A stretch of DNA of 64,000 nt from Rhodoglobus vestalii (GTDB taxonomy: Bacteria > Actinomycetota > Actinomycetes > Actinomycetales > Microbacteriaceae). The DNA is taken from contig NZ_VFRA01000001.1 of the NCBI RefSeq assembly GCF_006788895.1, positions 1,426,001-1,490,000 of the forward strand, in the 5' to 3' direction. Of the stretch, positions 35,208 through 44,479 are shown in pieces; positions within the stretch are counted from its first letter, which is position 1, and the number at the start of each line of letters is the position of its first letter. The notes below the pieces were generated by a model that had not been told where the DNA came from, searched no databases, and saw only the letters and a program-made list of their open reading frames with translations. A program made the translations under genes and the position numbers.

Positions 35208-35965
35208 TTCTTGCCTCCTGCTGTGGACTCAGCGGTTTCGTCGAGGGGCTGCCCTTCAAGGTCGAACCCACCGACGAATTCACCATTGTGCAGCCACCGG
35301 CGAGCGCCTATGACAACGACGCGATTCACGTAGACGCTAGGCGTGACAACATTCTCTGGCTCGATTGCTCCCAACGGAACCACTTCATCGACCTGGATGA
35401 TGCTTGTCGTCGCCGCGGTCGCCATAATCGGGCCGAAGTTGCGTGCCGTCTGTCGGTAGATCAGGTTTCCCCAGCGGTCAGCCTTGAGTGCGCTGATCAG
35501 GGCGAAGTCTGCGCTGATGGGGTATTCGAGCGCATACGTGCGGCCGTCAATTTCCCGAGTTTCTTTACCTTGGGCGAGCTCGGTGCCGACACCCGTCGGG
35601 GTGAAGAATGCGCCGATGCCGGCTCCCGCTGCTCGGATTCGCTCGGCAAGGTTTCCCTGGGGTACTAACTCAAGTTCGATCTTGCCCTCACGGTAGAGGT
35701 TGTCGAATACCCACGAATCTGACTGTCGAGGAAAGGAGCAGACAATTTTGCGCACCCGCCGTGCCGCGAGGAGAGCCGCGAGACCGCCGTCGCCATTCCC
35801 GGCATTGTTGCTGACGACGGTCAGATCGCTGGCACCCTGTGCAATGAGGGCGTCGATCAGCTCGTGGGGTTGCCCTGCGTGCCCGAAACCACCAATCATT
35901 ACCGTGGCGCCGTCGGTGATGCCGGCGACGGCTTCCTCGAGGGAGGGTACAACCTTGTCGATCAT
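35204..35965 (-). CDS. pcaI: 3-oxoadipate CoA-transferase subunit A
   Basis: This is the alpha subunit, about 253 residues from ATG 35965, which has AAGGAG six bases upstream; the frame is open to 36,040. The motif GATVMIGGFGHAGQPHELIDA is the CoA-transferase I glycine loop, and TGVGTELAQGKETREIDGR is usual for the A subunit. It is the first gene of the pca operon. No pcaBCDGH genes are seen here, so upstream ring-cleavage steps must be encoded elsewhere. Confidence 0.9.
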   Translation of the reverse strand: MIDKVVPSLEEAVAGITDGATVMIGGFGHAGQPHELIDALIAQGASDLTVVSNNAGNGDGGLAALLAARRVRKIVCSFPRQSDSWVFDNLYREGKIELELVPQGNLAERIRAAGAGIGAFFTPTGVGTELAQGKETREIDGRTYALEYPISADFALISALKADRWGNLIYRQTARNFGPIMATAATTSIIQVDEVVPLGAIEPENVVTPSVYVNRVVVIGARRWLHNGEFVGGFDLEGQPLDETAESTAGGKK

Positions 35966-36014
35966 TGCAGGCTCCTTGCGCGCCGGGATCGCACAGTCGC
36001 TCGCGACGCTAAGA

Positions 36015-36031
36015 TTTTCGTTAGGCGAAAA
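36015..36031 (-). promoter_or_regulatory. Palindromic operator candidate upstream of pcaI
   Basis: TTTTCG-TTAGG-CGAAAA is a perfect 6+6 palindrome 50-66 bases upstream of the chosen pcaI start. IclR-type regulators bind such dyads at or near promoters. The remaining sequence 36,032-36,370 shows only a second loose half-site (GCCGAAAC at 36,056) and no gene. Confidence 0.55.
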
Positions 36032-36370
36032 TAGTTTCACCTTGTGAATACTCTAGCCGAAACTGTTGCACGGTAAGAAATTGCACGCCGCCGGCAGCCT
36101 ATTCCTCAGGGAACGGCAGCTGATCCGCCCGGCTTCAGTTGGGTCCATCGTCCCAGAACGAAGTAGCCGTCGCGGCATTCAGGATCACCCATCCCACCCG
36201 CCCATCCACCAAAAGATAAAAGTATCGGGTTTCTGAGTTTCTCAGGCTGGGATCAGGAAAACACCGCTGGCAGCTGTGGTGCCGGTCGGGCGCTGGATAC
36301 CGCACAAGATCAAGAAACGATTTTTCTATGAAGGAGGTAGCGGAATGCGCCGCGATGACAGAATGGCAGC

Positions 36371-36589
36371 ATGAGCAACCCTCTTGATGTCCCGTCAGAA
36401 AAGCCGAAGAAGTCTAACGACGCAGCAATGTCCTACTTCTTCGTCGGGCTCGCGCTCATCGTCACTGGTGGCGGTCTCTACTTCGGCGGCAATGGAGCAG
36501 GTCTTGCGTTAGCAATCTCAGGCTTCGTATTCGTCATTCTCGGCATTCCCGCACTCAAAGAGTGGGACGCGAAGAGAAAGAAGCGTTGA
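36371..36589 (+). CDS. Small membrane protein with two TM helices
   Basis: This 72-residue protein has a charged N-terminus (SEKPKKSNDAA), TM1 (MSYFFVGLALIVTGGGLYFG), a glycine-rich turn, TM2 (LALAISGFVFVILGIPAL) and a basic tail (DAKRKKR). AAGGAGG lies about 35 bases upstream, too far to be its ribosome site. No family is recognised; it resembles many short actinobacterial envelope proteins. It is a single gene. Confidence 0.65.
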   Translation: MSNPLDVPSEKPKKSNDAAMSYFFVGLALIVTGGGLYFGGNGAGLALAISGFVFVILGIPALKEWDAKRKKR

Positions 36590-36783
36590 TCGGTTCACGA
36601 AAGCCGATAAGCAGTCAGTCCGAGTTGCTCAAGCTCATCCACTGGGGCAGCCTAAAGATCACGGGTGCCGCTGCGGTTGCTGCGTAGCAGTCTGCTCTCG
36701 GAACCGCCGTTAGAGCTGATCGTCCAGCGACCGGACCCGGCCAACTCGTCTACAATCGCTTGGTCAGGACTAGGGAGGTTCGT

Positions 36784-38067
36784 ATGTCGATTGGTAAATC
36801 CCTTCGACCAGCCTCGAACGCGGATGACGAGATCATCGGCAGCGTGATTGGTGGGCGTTACCGAGTTACCAGCCTTATCGGCCGTGGCGGCATGGCTTCG
36901 GTCTACCGCGCCACCGACCAGTCGCTGCCGCGTGAAGTCGCACTCAAACTGATGCTGCCGGGGATGGCCGACCCTGACGAAATAAGCCGCCAACACAATG
37001 AAATCGACACCCTCGCAACGCTCAACCACCACGCGCTGGTGACCCTCTTTGATGCGGGTACCGAGAAGACACAGGCCGCTGATCGCGTGTTTCTCGTCAT
37101 GGAGTTCATCGACGGACCGAACCTGCGCGAGGTAATGACAGCGCCGCTTCCACCGGGGCTGGTGGCACATCTCGGCGCCGATATCGCGGAGGCCCTGCAT
37201 TACATGCACGGCCGGGGTATTGTGCACCGGGACGTCAAACCTGCCAACATCCTGATGGCGCATTCGGAGCTTCCTAGCCGCCAATTCCATGCGAAACTTG
37301 CCGACTTCGGCATCGCCCGACTGGTCGACGGAAGCAGACTGACCTCGACAGGCATCATCATCGGCAGTGCGAGCTATCTGAGTCCGGAACAGGCAAGGGG
37401 CGGCGAGACAGCAGGGGCATCCGATGTTTACTCGCTCGGTCTTGTGCTGTTGGAAGCGCTGACCGGCGAGAAGGCTTTCCCCGGAAGCACCATCGAAACG
37501 ATCAGCGCGCGGCTGAATAGCACGCCGACCGTGCCAGATACACTTGGCGAGGTCTGGGGCGAGCTACTGACGAACATGACAGCGCTTGATGCTGAGCATC
37601 GGCCCCCTACGATGGACGTTGCCGTCGCAATGCGAAAGCTTGCCAGCGCGTCCGAAGGCACGGAAGTGAACGTCGTCGCCCCGATCGGCATGACCGAATC
37701 GCTTGGCAATGACAATGAGGACGGAACGGCTCTAGGAGCAACCAAGGCGTATACCGCGGTAGTGACCGAAGCAACGGAAGCGTTGAGCGGGCCAGACACA
37801 GTGACGCAGGTGTCGAAACCCGTTATAATTTCGTCGCCCAGCCGCCCGGAGCCGAGAGTCACCGCACCAAAGCGCCCGCTCAGGTCTATCCGCAAGAAGA
37901 CCATCGGCTTCGCCATCGCTGCCGTCGTGGTTATCGCCGCCACGGTTGGTGCGGTTTCCTGGTCGAACTCCCAGCCTCCGGCCGCCGCACCCGCGCCGAC
38001 GTATCCAGAGGTATCCGGCACGTTGGGTACACACCTCAAACAGCTCCAGGAAAGCGTGACACCATGA
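36784..38067 (+). CDS. Ser/Thr protein kinase, membrane-anchored (PknB type)
   Basis: This 427-residue Hanks-type kinase starts at ATG 36784 after GGGAGG. Visible are the P-loop GRGGMASV (33-40), Lys55 in VALKLML, catalytic HRDVKPANIL (148-157), DFG (174-176) and an activation segment GSASYLSPEQ, so all key residues are present. A Thr/Ser-rich juxtamembrane region of about 100 residues is followed by a TM helix (about 369-390) and a short Pro/Ala-rich outer tail of about 35 residues with no PASTA domain. It is coupled by ATGA to the lipoprotein gene. The substrate is unknown. Confidence 0.92.
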   Translation: MSIGKSLRPASNADDEIIGSVIGGRYRVTSLIGRGGMASVYRATDQSLPREVALKLMLPGMADPDEISRQHNEIDTLATLNHHALVTLFDAGTEKTQAADRVFLVMEFIDGPNLREVMTAPLPPGLVAHLGADIAEALHYMHGRGIVHRDVKPANILMAHSELPSRQFHAKLADFGIARLVDGSRLTSTGIIIGSASYLSPEQARGGETAGASDVYSLGLVLLEALTGEKAFPGSTIETISARLNSTPTVPDTLGEVWGELLTNMTALDAEHRPPTMDVAVAMRKLASASEGTEVNVVAPIGMTESLGNDNEDGTALGATKAYTAVVTEATEALSGPDTVTQVSKPVIISSPSRPEPRVTAPKRPLRSIRKKTIGFAIAAVVVIAATVGAVSWSNSQPPAAAPAPTYPEVSGTLGTHLKQLQESVTP

Positions 38068-38486
38068 GCGCTTGGGGACGCGCGGCCACTCGAATCGTCG
38101 CTGCAGCGTGCGCCGTAATGTTGGTCACCGCAGCACTCAGTGGGTGCGCGCCGACGAAACCAGAACTTGACTCTGTGTCAGCCTCAACAATGCAGGAATC
38201 CGTCGCCGCCGTAACGCAGGCAGCCGCCGACGGCGACCCCGCAGGTGCCCTCGCCGCCCTTGACACTCTTGAGGCACAGCTGAAGGAGGACACCGCGTCG
38301 GGCCTGATAAGTGCTGATCGAAGTGCCCAAATTCAGGCGTCAATTGACCTCGTCCGTGCCGACCTCACCGCCGCTCTGCCCGAGCCCTCACCGACTCCTA
38401 CCGAGAAGGACCCTGGTAAGTCTGGAGACAAGGGCGACGACAAGGAGGACGACAAGAAAGATGACAGGAAAGATAAAAATGGCTAG
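38064..38486 (+). CDS. Putative lipoprotein coupled to the kinase
   Basis: This 140-residue protein has a signal sequence and lipobox LSGC (Cys 28). A helical domain of about 70 residues follows (MQESVAAVTQAAADGDPAGA, LEAQLKEDTASGLI). It ends in a low-complexity Lys/Asp tail (KGDDKEDDKKDDRKDKNG). ATG overlaps the kinase stop by 4 bp, so both are made together. The helical domain resembles the short wall-associated proteins found behind actinobacterial Ser/Thr kinases. It may sense or signal at the envelope surface, which is inference from linkage only. Confidence 0.75.
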   Translation: MSAWGRAATRIVAAACAVMLVTAALSGCAPTKPELDSVSASTMQESVAAVTQAAADGDPAGALAALDTLEAQLKEDTASGLISADRSAQIQASIDLVRADLTAALPEPSPTPTEKDPGKSGDKGDDKEDDKKDDRKDKNG

Positions 38487-38520
38487 GGCCCAGGTGAACA
38501 AAAGGCGCAACGAGGCAACG

Positions 38521-38856
38521 CTAACGTGCCTCGATCTCTTCCCAGCGTTCACCGACTTCGTCGCGCATCCAGATGGTCTGACTGGCCGGTTCCAGTAGAA
38601 CGTCTACAGACCAGTACGTTTCGCCCAGATTTCAGCCGGAGATGACGCCTGCAGTCCCTTCATCAATAGGAATGGATGTCCCCACAGCAGCCACGTAGGC
38701 GGCAGGGAAAGATGAATCGCGTCGAAATCGCGAGCGACGTGCGACCGGTAGGGAATGACCCACCAGCCTGCGCGTCCGGCCGCGCGGTACCAGTCGTGGC
38801 GTCGTCGGGGCGACCACGATGTGGCCGGCAAGTAGGGTGCTCACATCTAGGAACAT
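38521..38856 (-). pseudogene. Decayed gene of unknown function
   Basis: The minus strand starts at MFLDVSTLLAGHIVVAP (38,856). The most protein-like middle, HDWYRAAGRAGWWVIPYRSH to FDAIHLSLP, is in another frame. The sequence then returns to the first frame as AAYVAAVGTSIPIDEGTAG and hits a TGA before NLGETYWSVDVLLEP ... RWEEIEAR, ending at TAG 38,521-38,523. Two frame changes and a Trp-to-stop change would restore one protein of about 110 residues. The alternative is that the frames are unrelated chance frames; the acidic, aromatic-rich ending makes decay more likely. Confidence 0.5.
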
Positions 38857-39086
38857 CAGGTCAGCCTAAGTCTTAGCAACCTGCAGCTTCGAGCCTTGCA
38901 GCACGAAACGAAACTGTTCCTCCGAATCGGTCTCGTTAGGGGTGAAACTTTCCCGCGTGGTTCCGGTGAGCCCTCCCGCGGCGCAAATTGCCGGTGCGTT
39001 CCCGCCCGAAGATTGTCGTCGAAACAGGCAGCGCAGGCTAAAATCGGTTCTGCCTGAGGTTTTACGAAGGAAGAAGCGATCACCCC

Positions 39087-40706
39087 GTGGCCTATCAACC
39101 GAAGTCTGCCCACCATGAGCGCATGAGCGTGCAGCACGTGCGCAGGTGGTCTGCGCTGCTCGGGGTTCTCAGTGCTGCCGGCACACTCGCCGTTGCCGAA
39201 CTCGTCGCCCTCGTTGTCGCTCCCGCGAGCAGCCCGGTGCTGGCTGTTGGCTCTCTCGTCATCGACCTCGCGCCGGCATGGTTAAAAGACTTCACGATCG
39301 CGCTGTTCGGTACGAACAATAAATTGGTGTTGCTGCTCTGCCTCGGTGTTCTGGTGTTGCTTCTCGCGCTGATTGTGGGTGTTCTTGAGTACGGAAAACC
39401 GGGCTGGGGCGTTGTCGGGCTCGTGGCGGTCGGTGTGATCGCAACTATCGCGGTCGCAACGCGCGCCGAGGCCACCGCAGTGTGGCCCCTCTCTCCGGTT
39501 CTCGGTGTGGCCGCGGGGGTGCTGTTGCTGCGGCTCGGGATGATCCGGCTGCGCCGCTGGGTGCGCACGACGGCGGTGACCGGCGTTCCCGAGGCAACCA
39601 ACGCAACGCCCGCTACTGTTCCGGCCGGTCGCAAGGCCAGCCGCCGCGACTTCCTGCGTTTCGTCGGGGTCACATCGGTTGGCGCCGTGCTGGTGGGCAT
39701 CGGCGCGCGGGTGGCGAACGCTGGCGCCACCGCCGTGGATACTGTTCGCAGGGCGCTGACCCTCCCCGCCCCCGCAATCCCTGCCCCGCCAATTCCCGCG
39801 GGTGCAAGTCTCGACGTGTCCGGCATCTCCCCGATTGTCACGTCGAACACCGATTTCTACCGCATCGACACCGCGCTGATTGTGCCGAACATTGACGCCG
39901 ACCGGTGGCGGCTGCGAGTCACCGGAATGGTTGAGAACGAGCTTGAGTTCACTTTCGACGAGCTGCTTGCCCTGCCGATGATTGAGAAGATCATCACGCT
40001 GTCTTGCGTGTCGAATGAGGTCGGCGGCGACCTCGTCGATAACGCGCTCTGGCTCGGCTACCCCATCCACAGGGTGCTCGCGATGGCGAAGCCTCTGCCC
40101 GGTTCCGACATGGTGCTGTCTAGGAGCGTCGACGGTTTCACGGCAAGTACGCCGCTAGAGGTGTTGCAGGATGAGGATCGCGACAGCATCCTCGCGGTCG
40201 GTATGAACGGGGAACCGCTCCCGCGGCAGCACGGCTTCCCTGTGCGCATGGTTGTTCCCGGCCTTTATGGCTACGTCTCGGCAACGAAATGGCTCGTCGA
40301 GTTAACGGTCACCCGGTTCGCCGACCAAACGGCGTACTGGACCGACCGAGGGTGGTCCGCGAAAGGCCCGGTCAAGGTGCAGTCACGCATCGATGTCCCC
40401 CAGCAGGGAATCCAGGTGGATGCCGGCACGGTGCCAATTGCCGGTGTTGCGTGGGCTCCCGATACGGGAGTGCAGACAGTAGAGGTGCGCATCGATGGCG
40501 GCCCCTGGTCTGAGGCACGGCTGGCAACCGCCATCTCGGCCGACACCTGGGTGCAGTGGGTCTATGACTGGCAGGCGACACCCGGAGAACACAGCATCGA
40601 GGTACGTGCGACGGATGCGGCCGGAGTGACCCAGCCCGGTGAACCCGTACCGGTCGTGCCGGATGGCGCAGAAGGGTGGCACACGATCAGCGTGCAGGCT
40701 GTCTAG
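39087..40706 (+). CDS. Membrane-anchored molybdopterin oxidoreductase, sulfite-oxidase fold
   Basis: This 539-residue protein has five or so N-terminal TM helices (about 15-150). A twin-arginine-like SRRDFLRFVG precedes another hydrophobic stretch near 190-215. A sulfite-oxidase molybdopterin domain follows, with the ligand Cys in IITLSCVSNEVGGDL and GYPIHRVL. The C-terminal Ig-like dimerisation domain (VRIDGGPWSEARL, VRATDAAG) completes it. It is related to YedY/SorA-type proteins but with a polytopic anchor. GTG 39087 has GAAGGAAG upstream; ATG 39123 is an alternative. No cytochrome partner lies next to it. The substrate is unknown. Confidence 0.85.
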   Translation: MAYQPKSAHHERMSVQHVRRWSALLGVLSAAGTLAVAELVALVVAPASSPVLAVGSLVIDLAPAWLKDFTIALFGTNNKLVLLLCLGVLVLLLALIVGVLEYGKPGWGVVGLVAVGVIATIAVATRAEATAVWPLSPVLGVAAGVLLLRLGMIRLRRWVRTTAVTGVPEATNATPATVPAGRKASRRDFLRFVGVTSVGAVLVGIGARVANAGATAVDTVRRALTLPAPAIPAPPIPAGASLDVSGISPIVTSNTDFYRIDTALIVPNIDADRWRLRVTGMVENELEFTFDELLALPMIEKIITLSCVSNEVGGDLVDNALWLGYPIHRVLAMAKPLPGSDMVLSRSVDGFTASTPLEVLQDEDRDSILAVGMNGEPLPRQHGFPVRMVVPGLYGYVSATKWLVELTVTRFADQTAYWTDRGWSAKGPVKVQSRIDVPQQGIQVDAGTVPIAGVAWAPDTGVQTVEVRIDGGPWSEARLATAISADTWVQWVYDWQATPGEHSIEVRATDAAGVTQPGEPVPVVPDGAEGWHTISVQAV

Positions 40707-40735
40707 CGCTCGTGGCCCACGTCGTCGCCCATAGT

Positions 40736-40770
40736 CGCCCGGCTCCGCGCAGGAAGCACGTCGCCGGGCG
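40736..40770. terminator. Bidirectional stem-loop between convergent genes
   Basis: CGCCCGGC (40,736-40,743) pairs with GCCGGGCG (40,763-40,770) around a 19-base loop in the 73-base gap between the oxidoreductase and the ABC exporter genes, which converge. There is no U-run, which is usual for high-GC actinobacterial terminators. Confidence 0.5.
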
Positions 40771-40779
40771 CCGCACGCG

Positions 40780-42744
40780 CTAGACGGCGCCGCTGACCGG
40801 AGCCGCAAACTGCGCGTTATAGAGGTCGAAGTACGCGCCTTCCGCCTCAAGCAGTTCGTGATGAGTGCCCTGCTCGACGATTTGTCCGGCATCCATCACC
40901 AGAATGAGGTCGGCATCACGGATCGTTGAGAGTCGGTGCGCAATGACGAAACTGGTGCGGTTGCTGCGCAGTACCGCCATCGCCTGCTGCACCAAAACTT
41001 CGGTGCGGGTGTCGACGGAGCTCGTGGCCTCGTCGAGGATGAGCACGCTCGGCTTTGCGAGGAACGCCCGCGCGATGGTGAGCAACTGCTTCTCCCCCGC
41101 GCTGACGTTATCTGCGTCATCCTCCAACACCGTGTCGTAACCGTCGGGCAGAGAGTGCACGAAGCGGTCAACATAGGTGGCAGTCGCGGCGGTGATAATC
41201 TCCTCCTCCGTGGCATCCGGTCGACCATAGGCAATGTTCTGGCGGATGGTGCCACCGAACAGCCAGGTATCTTGCAGCACCATTCCGGTGCGGCCGCGGA
41301 GATCATCCCGAGTCATATCGGCGATATTGACACCGTCGAGGGTGATGCGCCCGGAGTCCAACTCGTAGAAGCGCATGATGAGGTTCACTAGTGTGGTCTT
41401 GCCGGCACCCGTCTGGCCCACGATCGCGACCGTCTGACCCGGTGCCGCGGTCAGCGACACGTTCTCGATCAGGGGCTTATCGGCGGAATAGCGGAACGAC
41501 ACATTGTCGAACACGAGCTCGCCCGCGGTGCCGGTGGGGCTTGCAGCCTTCGCGCTGTCGGCAGACTGTTCCTCGGCATCCAACAACTCGAACACTCGCT
41601 CAGCGGAAGCGACACCCGACTGGATCAGGTTCGCCATGCTGCCAAGTTGCGTGAGCGGCTGGGTGAACTGCCGCGAATACTGCAGAAATGCCTGCACATC
41701 TCCGAGGCGCATAGTGCCACCGGCGACCATCGCGCCACCGACGACGGCGATGGCCACATAGATCAGGTTGCCGACAAACATCATGGACGGCTGGATGATG
41801 CCTGACACGAACTGGGCGCCGAAGCTGGCCTTGTAGAGTTCCTCATTCTTCGCATCGAATACCGCCGCGACCTCACGTTGACGCCCGAACACTTTCACGA
41901 GCGAGTGCCCGGTGAAGTTCTCCTCCACCTCGGTGGTCAGTTCGCCGGTGTATTTCCACTGCGAAACAAACATCTTTTGTGACCGTTTTGCGACGGTGAC
42001 GGTGATCACGACGGTCAGCGGAATGCTGACAAGCGCGATGACAGCCAGCAGCGGCGAGACGATAAACATCATCACGATGACACCCACGACGGTGAGCAGG
42101 GAGGTGATGAGTTGACTAAAGGTCTGCTGCAGGCTCTGCGAAATGTTGTCGATGTCGTTCGTGACGCGGCTGAGCAACTCACCCCGTTGCGTCCGGTCGT
42201 AGTAGCTGAGCGGCAGGCGATTGATCTTGCCTTCCACGTCGTCACGCAACCGGTACATCGTGGATTGCACGACCGTGTTGAGCACATAGGCGGAGGCCCA
42301 GCCGAACACCGACGAGACGATGTACAGCGAGAGCACCAGAATCAGAATCATGCTCAGTGCCCGGATGTCGATGCCGGCGCCGGGGGTGAGATTCATTCCA
42401 CTGAGCAGGTCGGCTTGATCGTTCTGGCCATTAGCCCTCAGTCCATCGATGACCTCCGCTTTCGTGCTTCCGGCGGGCAGCCCCCGAGAGATCGCGCCCT
42501 CGAACAGGAGGTTGGTGGCCTGACCGAGAAGTTTCGGGCCGAGCACGCTGAGCCCGACGCTGACGATCGTGAAGAACATCACCCAGGCGAGCCCGACACG
42601 GTGCGGCGTCAACATGCCGAATAGGCGGCGTGCTGATGGCCCGAAGTTGAGGGCTTTCTCGGCGGGCATTCCCGTGCCCGCGAAGGGTCCGCGGCCGCGC
42701 TGCGGTCGAGCGGCAACTTTTTCGTCGTGGTTCGACTCGCTCAT
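40780..42744 (-). CDS. ABC exporter half-transporter, catalytically complete
   Basis: This 654-residue protein consists of a six-TM exporter domain (about 35-350) fused to an ATPase. Walker A is AIVGQTGAGKTTLV, the signature is NVSAGEKQLLTIARAF, Walker B is VLILDEATSSVD with catalytic Glu, and the H-loop is VIAHRLSTI. ATG overlaps the stop of the partner gene by 4 bp. With the partner it forms a heterodimeric multidrug/lipid exporter of the MdlAB/TM287-288 type. An extra 45-residue insertion between TM1 and TM2 (AISRGLPAGSTKAEV...) is seen. Control is by the TetR gene upstream. Confidence 0.92.
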   Translation of the reverse strand: MSESNHDEKVAARPQRGRGPFAGTGMPAEKALNFGPSARRLFGMLTPHRVGLAWVMFFTIVSVGLSVLGPKLLGQATNLLFEGAISRGLPAGSTKAEVIDGLRANGQNDQADLLSGMNLTPGAGIDIRALSMILILVLSLYIVSSVFGWASAYVLNTVVQSTMYRLRDDVEGKINRLPLSYYDRTQRGELLSRVTNDIDNISQSLQQTFSQLITSLLTVVGVIVMMFIVSPLLAVIALVSIPLTVVITVTVAKRSQKMFVSQWKYTGELTTEVEENFTGHSLVKVFGRQREVAAVFDAKNEELYKASFGAQFVSGIIQPSMMFVGNLIYVAIAVVGGAMVAGGTMRLGDVQAFLQYSRQFTQPLTQLGSMANLIQSGVASAERVFELLDAEEQSADSAKAASPTGTAGELVFDNVSFRYSADKPLIENVSLTAAPGQTVAIVGQTGAGKTTLVNLIMRFYELDSGRITLDGVNIADMTRDDLRGRTGMVLQDTWLFGGTIRQNIAYGRPDATEEEIITAATATYVDRFVHSLPDGYDTVLEDDADNVSAGEKQLLTIARAFLAKPSVLILDEATSSVDTRTEVLVQQAMAVLRSNRTSFVIAHRLSTIRDADLILVMDAGQIVEQGTHHELLEAEGAYFDLYNAQFAAPVSGAV

Positions 42745-44474
42745 GCTGCCGCCTCAACCGTCAGTTGTGAATTCACGATCTCGTTGTAGGTGTTCGAGCT
42801 ATCGAGCAGCTCATCATGGGTTCCGCGGCCGACAATCTCGCCGCTTTCGAGCACCAGAATCTGTTCGGCATCCCGGATCGTCGCAACACGCTGCGCGACG
42901 ATGATCATGGTGGCATCGGCGCGATGTTTTCGCAGTGCGAGCCGCAGCCGCGCATCCGTGGCACTGTCGAGTGCCGAGAACGAGTCGTCGAACACGTAGA
43001 TCTCCGGTTTCTTGACGAGCGCCCTCGCAATCGCGAGTCTTTGCCGCTGCCCACCAGACACATTCGTGCCCCCCTGAGAGATGGATGCTTCGAGCTGGCC
43101 ATCCATCCCTTCGACAAAGTCGCGCCCCTGGGCGATGGTGAGTGCTTCCCACAGTTCTTCATCGGTGGCATCGGGTTTGCCGTAGCGCAGGTTGCTCGCC
43201 ACCGTGCCGGAGAACAGGTACGGCTTCTGGGGAACGAGACCGATCCGGCCCCACAACAGATCGGGGTCGATCGTGCGAACGTCGACATCATCGACCAGGA
43301 CTGCGCCGTCGGTGGCATCGAAGAGGCGCGGGAGCAGGTTGACGAGGGTCGTCTTGCCCGCTCCGGTGCTACCGATTATCGCGGTGGTCTGGCCCTGTCG
43401 AACATCGAAGTGCAGGTCGCGCAGCACTGGCTGCTCAGCACCCGGGTACGAGAAGGAGACGTGCTCCATCGTCACTGTTCCGTGCCCGGTTAGCGACATC
43501 ACCGGGTTTGAGGGTGGCGTCACCGAGCTTTCGGTCTCCAGAATCTCGCTGATCCGGTCTCCGCTGACTGCGGCGCGTGGAAGGATGATCGCCATAAAGG
43601 TGGCCATCGTTACCGCCATCAGGATCTGGAGTAGGTAGCTGAGGTAGGCGACGAGAGCCCCGATCTGCATCTCGCCGGAGTCGACGCGCAGGCCACCGAA
43701 CCAGACCACGGCGACACTGGAGACGTTGAGCACGAGCATCACGATGGGAAAGATCAGCGCGGTCAGGCGGCCGGTCGCAAGTGTGGTGTCGGTGAGGGTG
43801 CGATTGGCCTGTGCGAAACGCTTGGCTTCATCCTTTTCCCGCACAAAGGCACGGACGACGCGGATGCCGGTGAGCTGTTCCCGCAACACTTGGTTCACGG
43901 TGTCGATGCGTTTTTGCATCGTGCGGAACAGCGGCACCATGCGAGCGACGATGAGTCCGATTGCCAGCAGCAGCACCGGAACGCTGACCGCCATCAGCCA
44001 GGAGAGCCCGACATCCTGACGGATCGCCATGATGACACCTCCGACGGCGAGGATGGGCGCGGCAATAAATAGGGTGCAGGTCAACAGCACGAACATCTGC
44101 ACCTGCTGCACGTCGTTCGTCGAGCGGGTGATGAGGGTGGGCGCACCGAACTTCGAGACCTCACGCTCCGAGAATTCGCTAACCCGGTGGAAGAGCGCAC
44201 CGCGCAGGTCACGCCCGAGGGACATCGCTGCTTTTGCCCCGAAGTAGACGGCGACGATCGCACACGCCACCTGCGCCAGTGTGATCGCGAGCATGACCCC
44301 GCCAATCATAAGGATGTGCCCCACATCACCTTTGGCAACCCCGTTGTCGATGATGTCGGCGACGAGACTCGGCAGGTAGAGGTTGGCGATCGACTGGGCA
44401 GCTTGGAAAATTGCGACGCCAACAAGAAGTTTGGCGTGCGGGCGAAGGTAGTGGCGCAGGAGGCGTAACAGCAT
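42741..44474 (-). CDS. ABC exporter half-transporter, degenerate catalytic site
   Basis: This 577-residue protein has an exporter TM domain (about 15-310) and an ATPase with Walker A AIIGSTGAGKTTLV, signature NVSGGQRQRLAIARAL and Walker B IYVFDDSFSALD. The residue after the Walker B Asp is Asp instead of the catalytic Glu, and the H-loop position reads VAQRVATI, Gln instead of His. Both changes mark the degenerate site of heterodimeric exporters, so this subunit must pair with the downstream one. It starts six bases after the TetR stop. Confidence 0.92.
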   Translation of the reverse strand: MLLRLLRHYLRPHAKLLVGVAIFQAAQSIANLYLPSLVADIIDNGVAKGDVGHILMIGGVMLAITLAQVACAIVAVYFGAKAAMSLGRDLRGALFHRVSEFSEREVSKFGAPTLITRSTNDVQQVQMFVLLTCTLFIAAPILAVGGVIMAIRQDVGLSWLMAVSVPVLLLAIGLIVARMVPLFRTMQKRIDTVNQVLREQLTGIRVVRAFVREKDEAKRFAQANRTLTDTTLATGRLTALIFPIVMLVLNVSSVAVVWFGGLRVDSGEMQIGALVAYLSYLLQILMAVTMATFMAIILPRAAVSGDRISEILETESSVTPPSNPVMSLTGHGTVTMEHVSFSYPGAEQPVLRDLHFDVRQGQTTAIIGSTGAGKTTLVNLLPRLFDATDGAVLVDDVDVRTIDPDLLWGRIGLVPQKPYLFSGTVASNLRYGKPDATDEELWEALTIAQGRDFVEGMDGQLEASISQGGTNVSGGQRQRLAIARALVKKPEIYVFDDSFSALDSATDARLRLALRKHRADATMIIVAQRVATIRDAEQILVLESGEIVGRGTHDELLDSSNTYNEIVNSQLTVEAAA

Positions 44475-44479
44475 GGGAT

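Noticed and set aside
38521..38856. Selenocysteine readthrough of the TGA
   Set aside because: No SECIS-like stem follows and the frame also shifts, so decay is simpler.
38880..39080. Possible cobalamin-type riboswitch ahead of the molybdoenzyme gene
   Set aside because: The GC-rich stems do not follow the conserved B12-box or other riboswitch cores on either strand.
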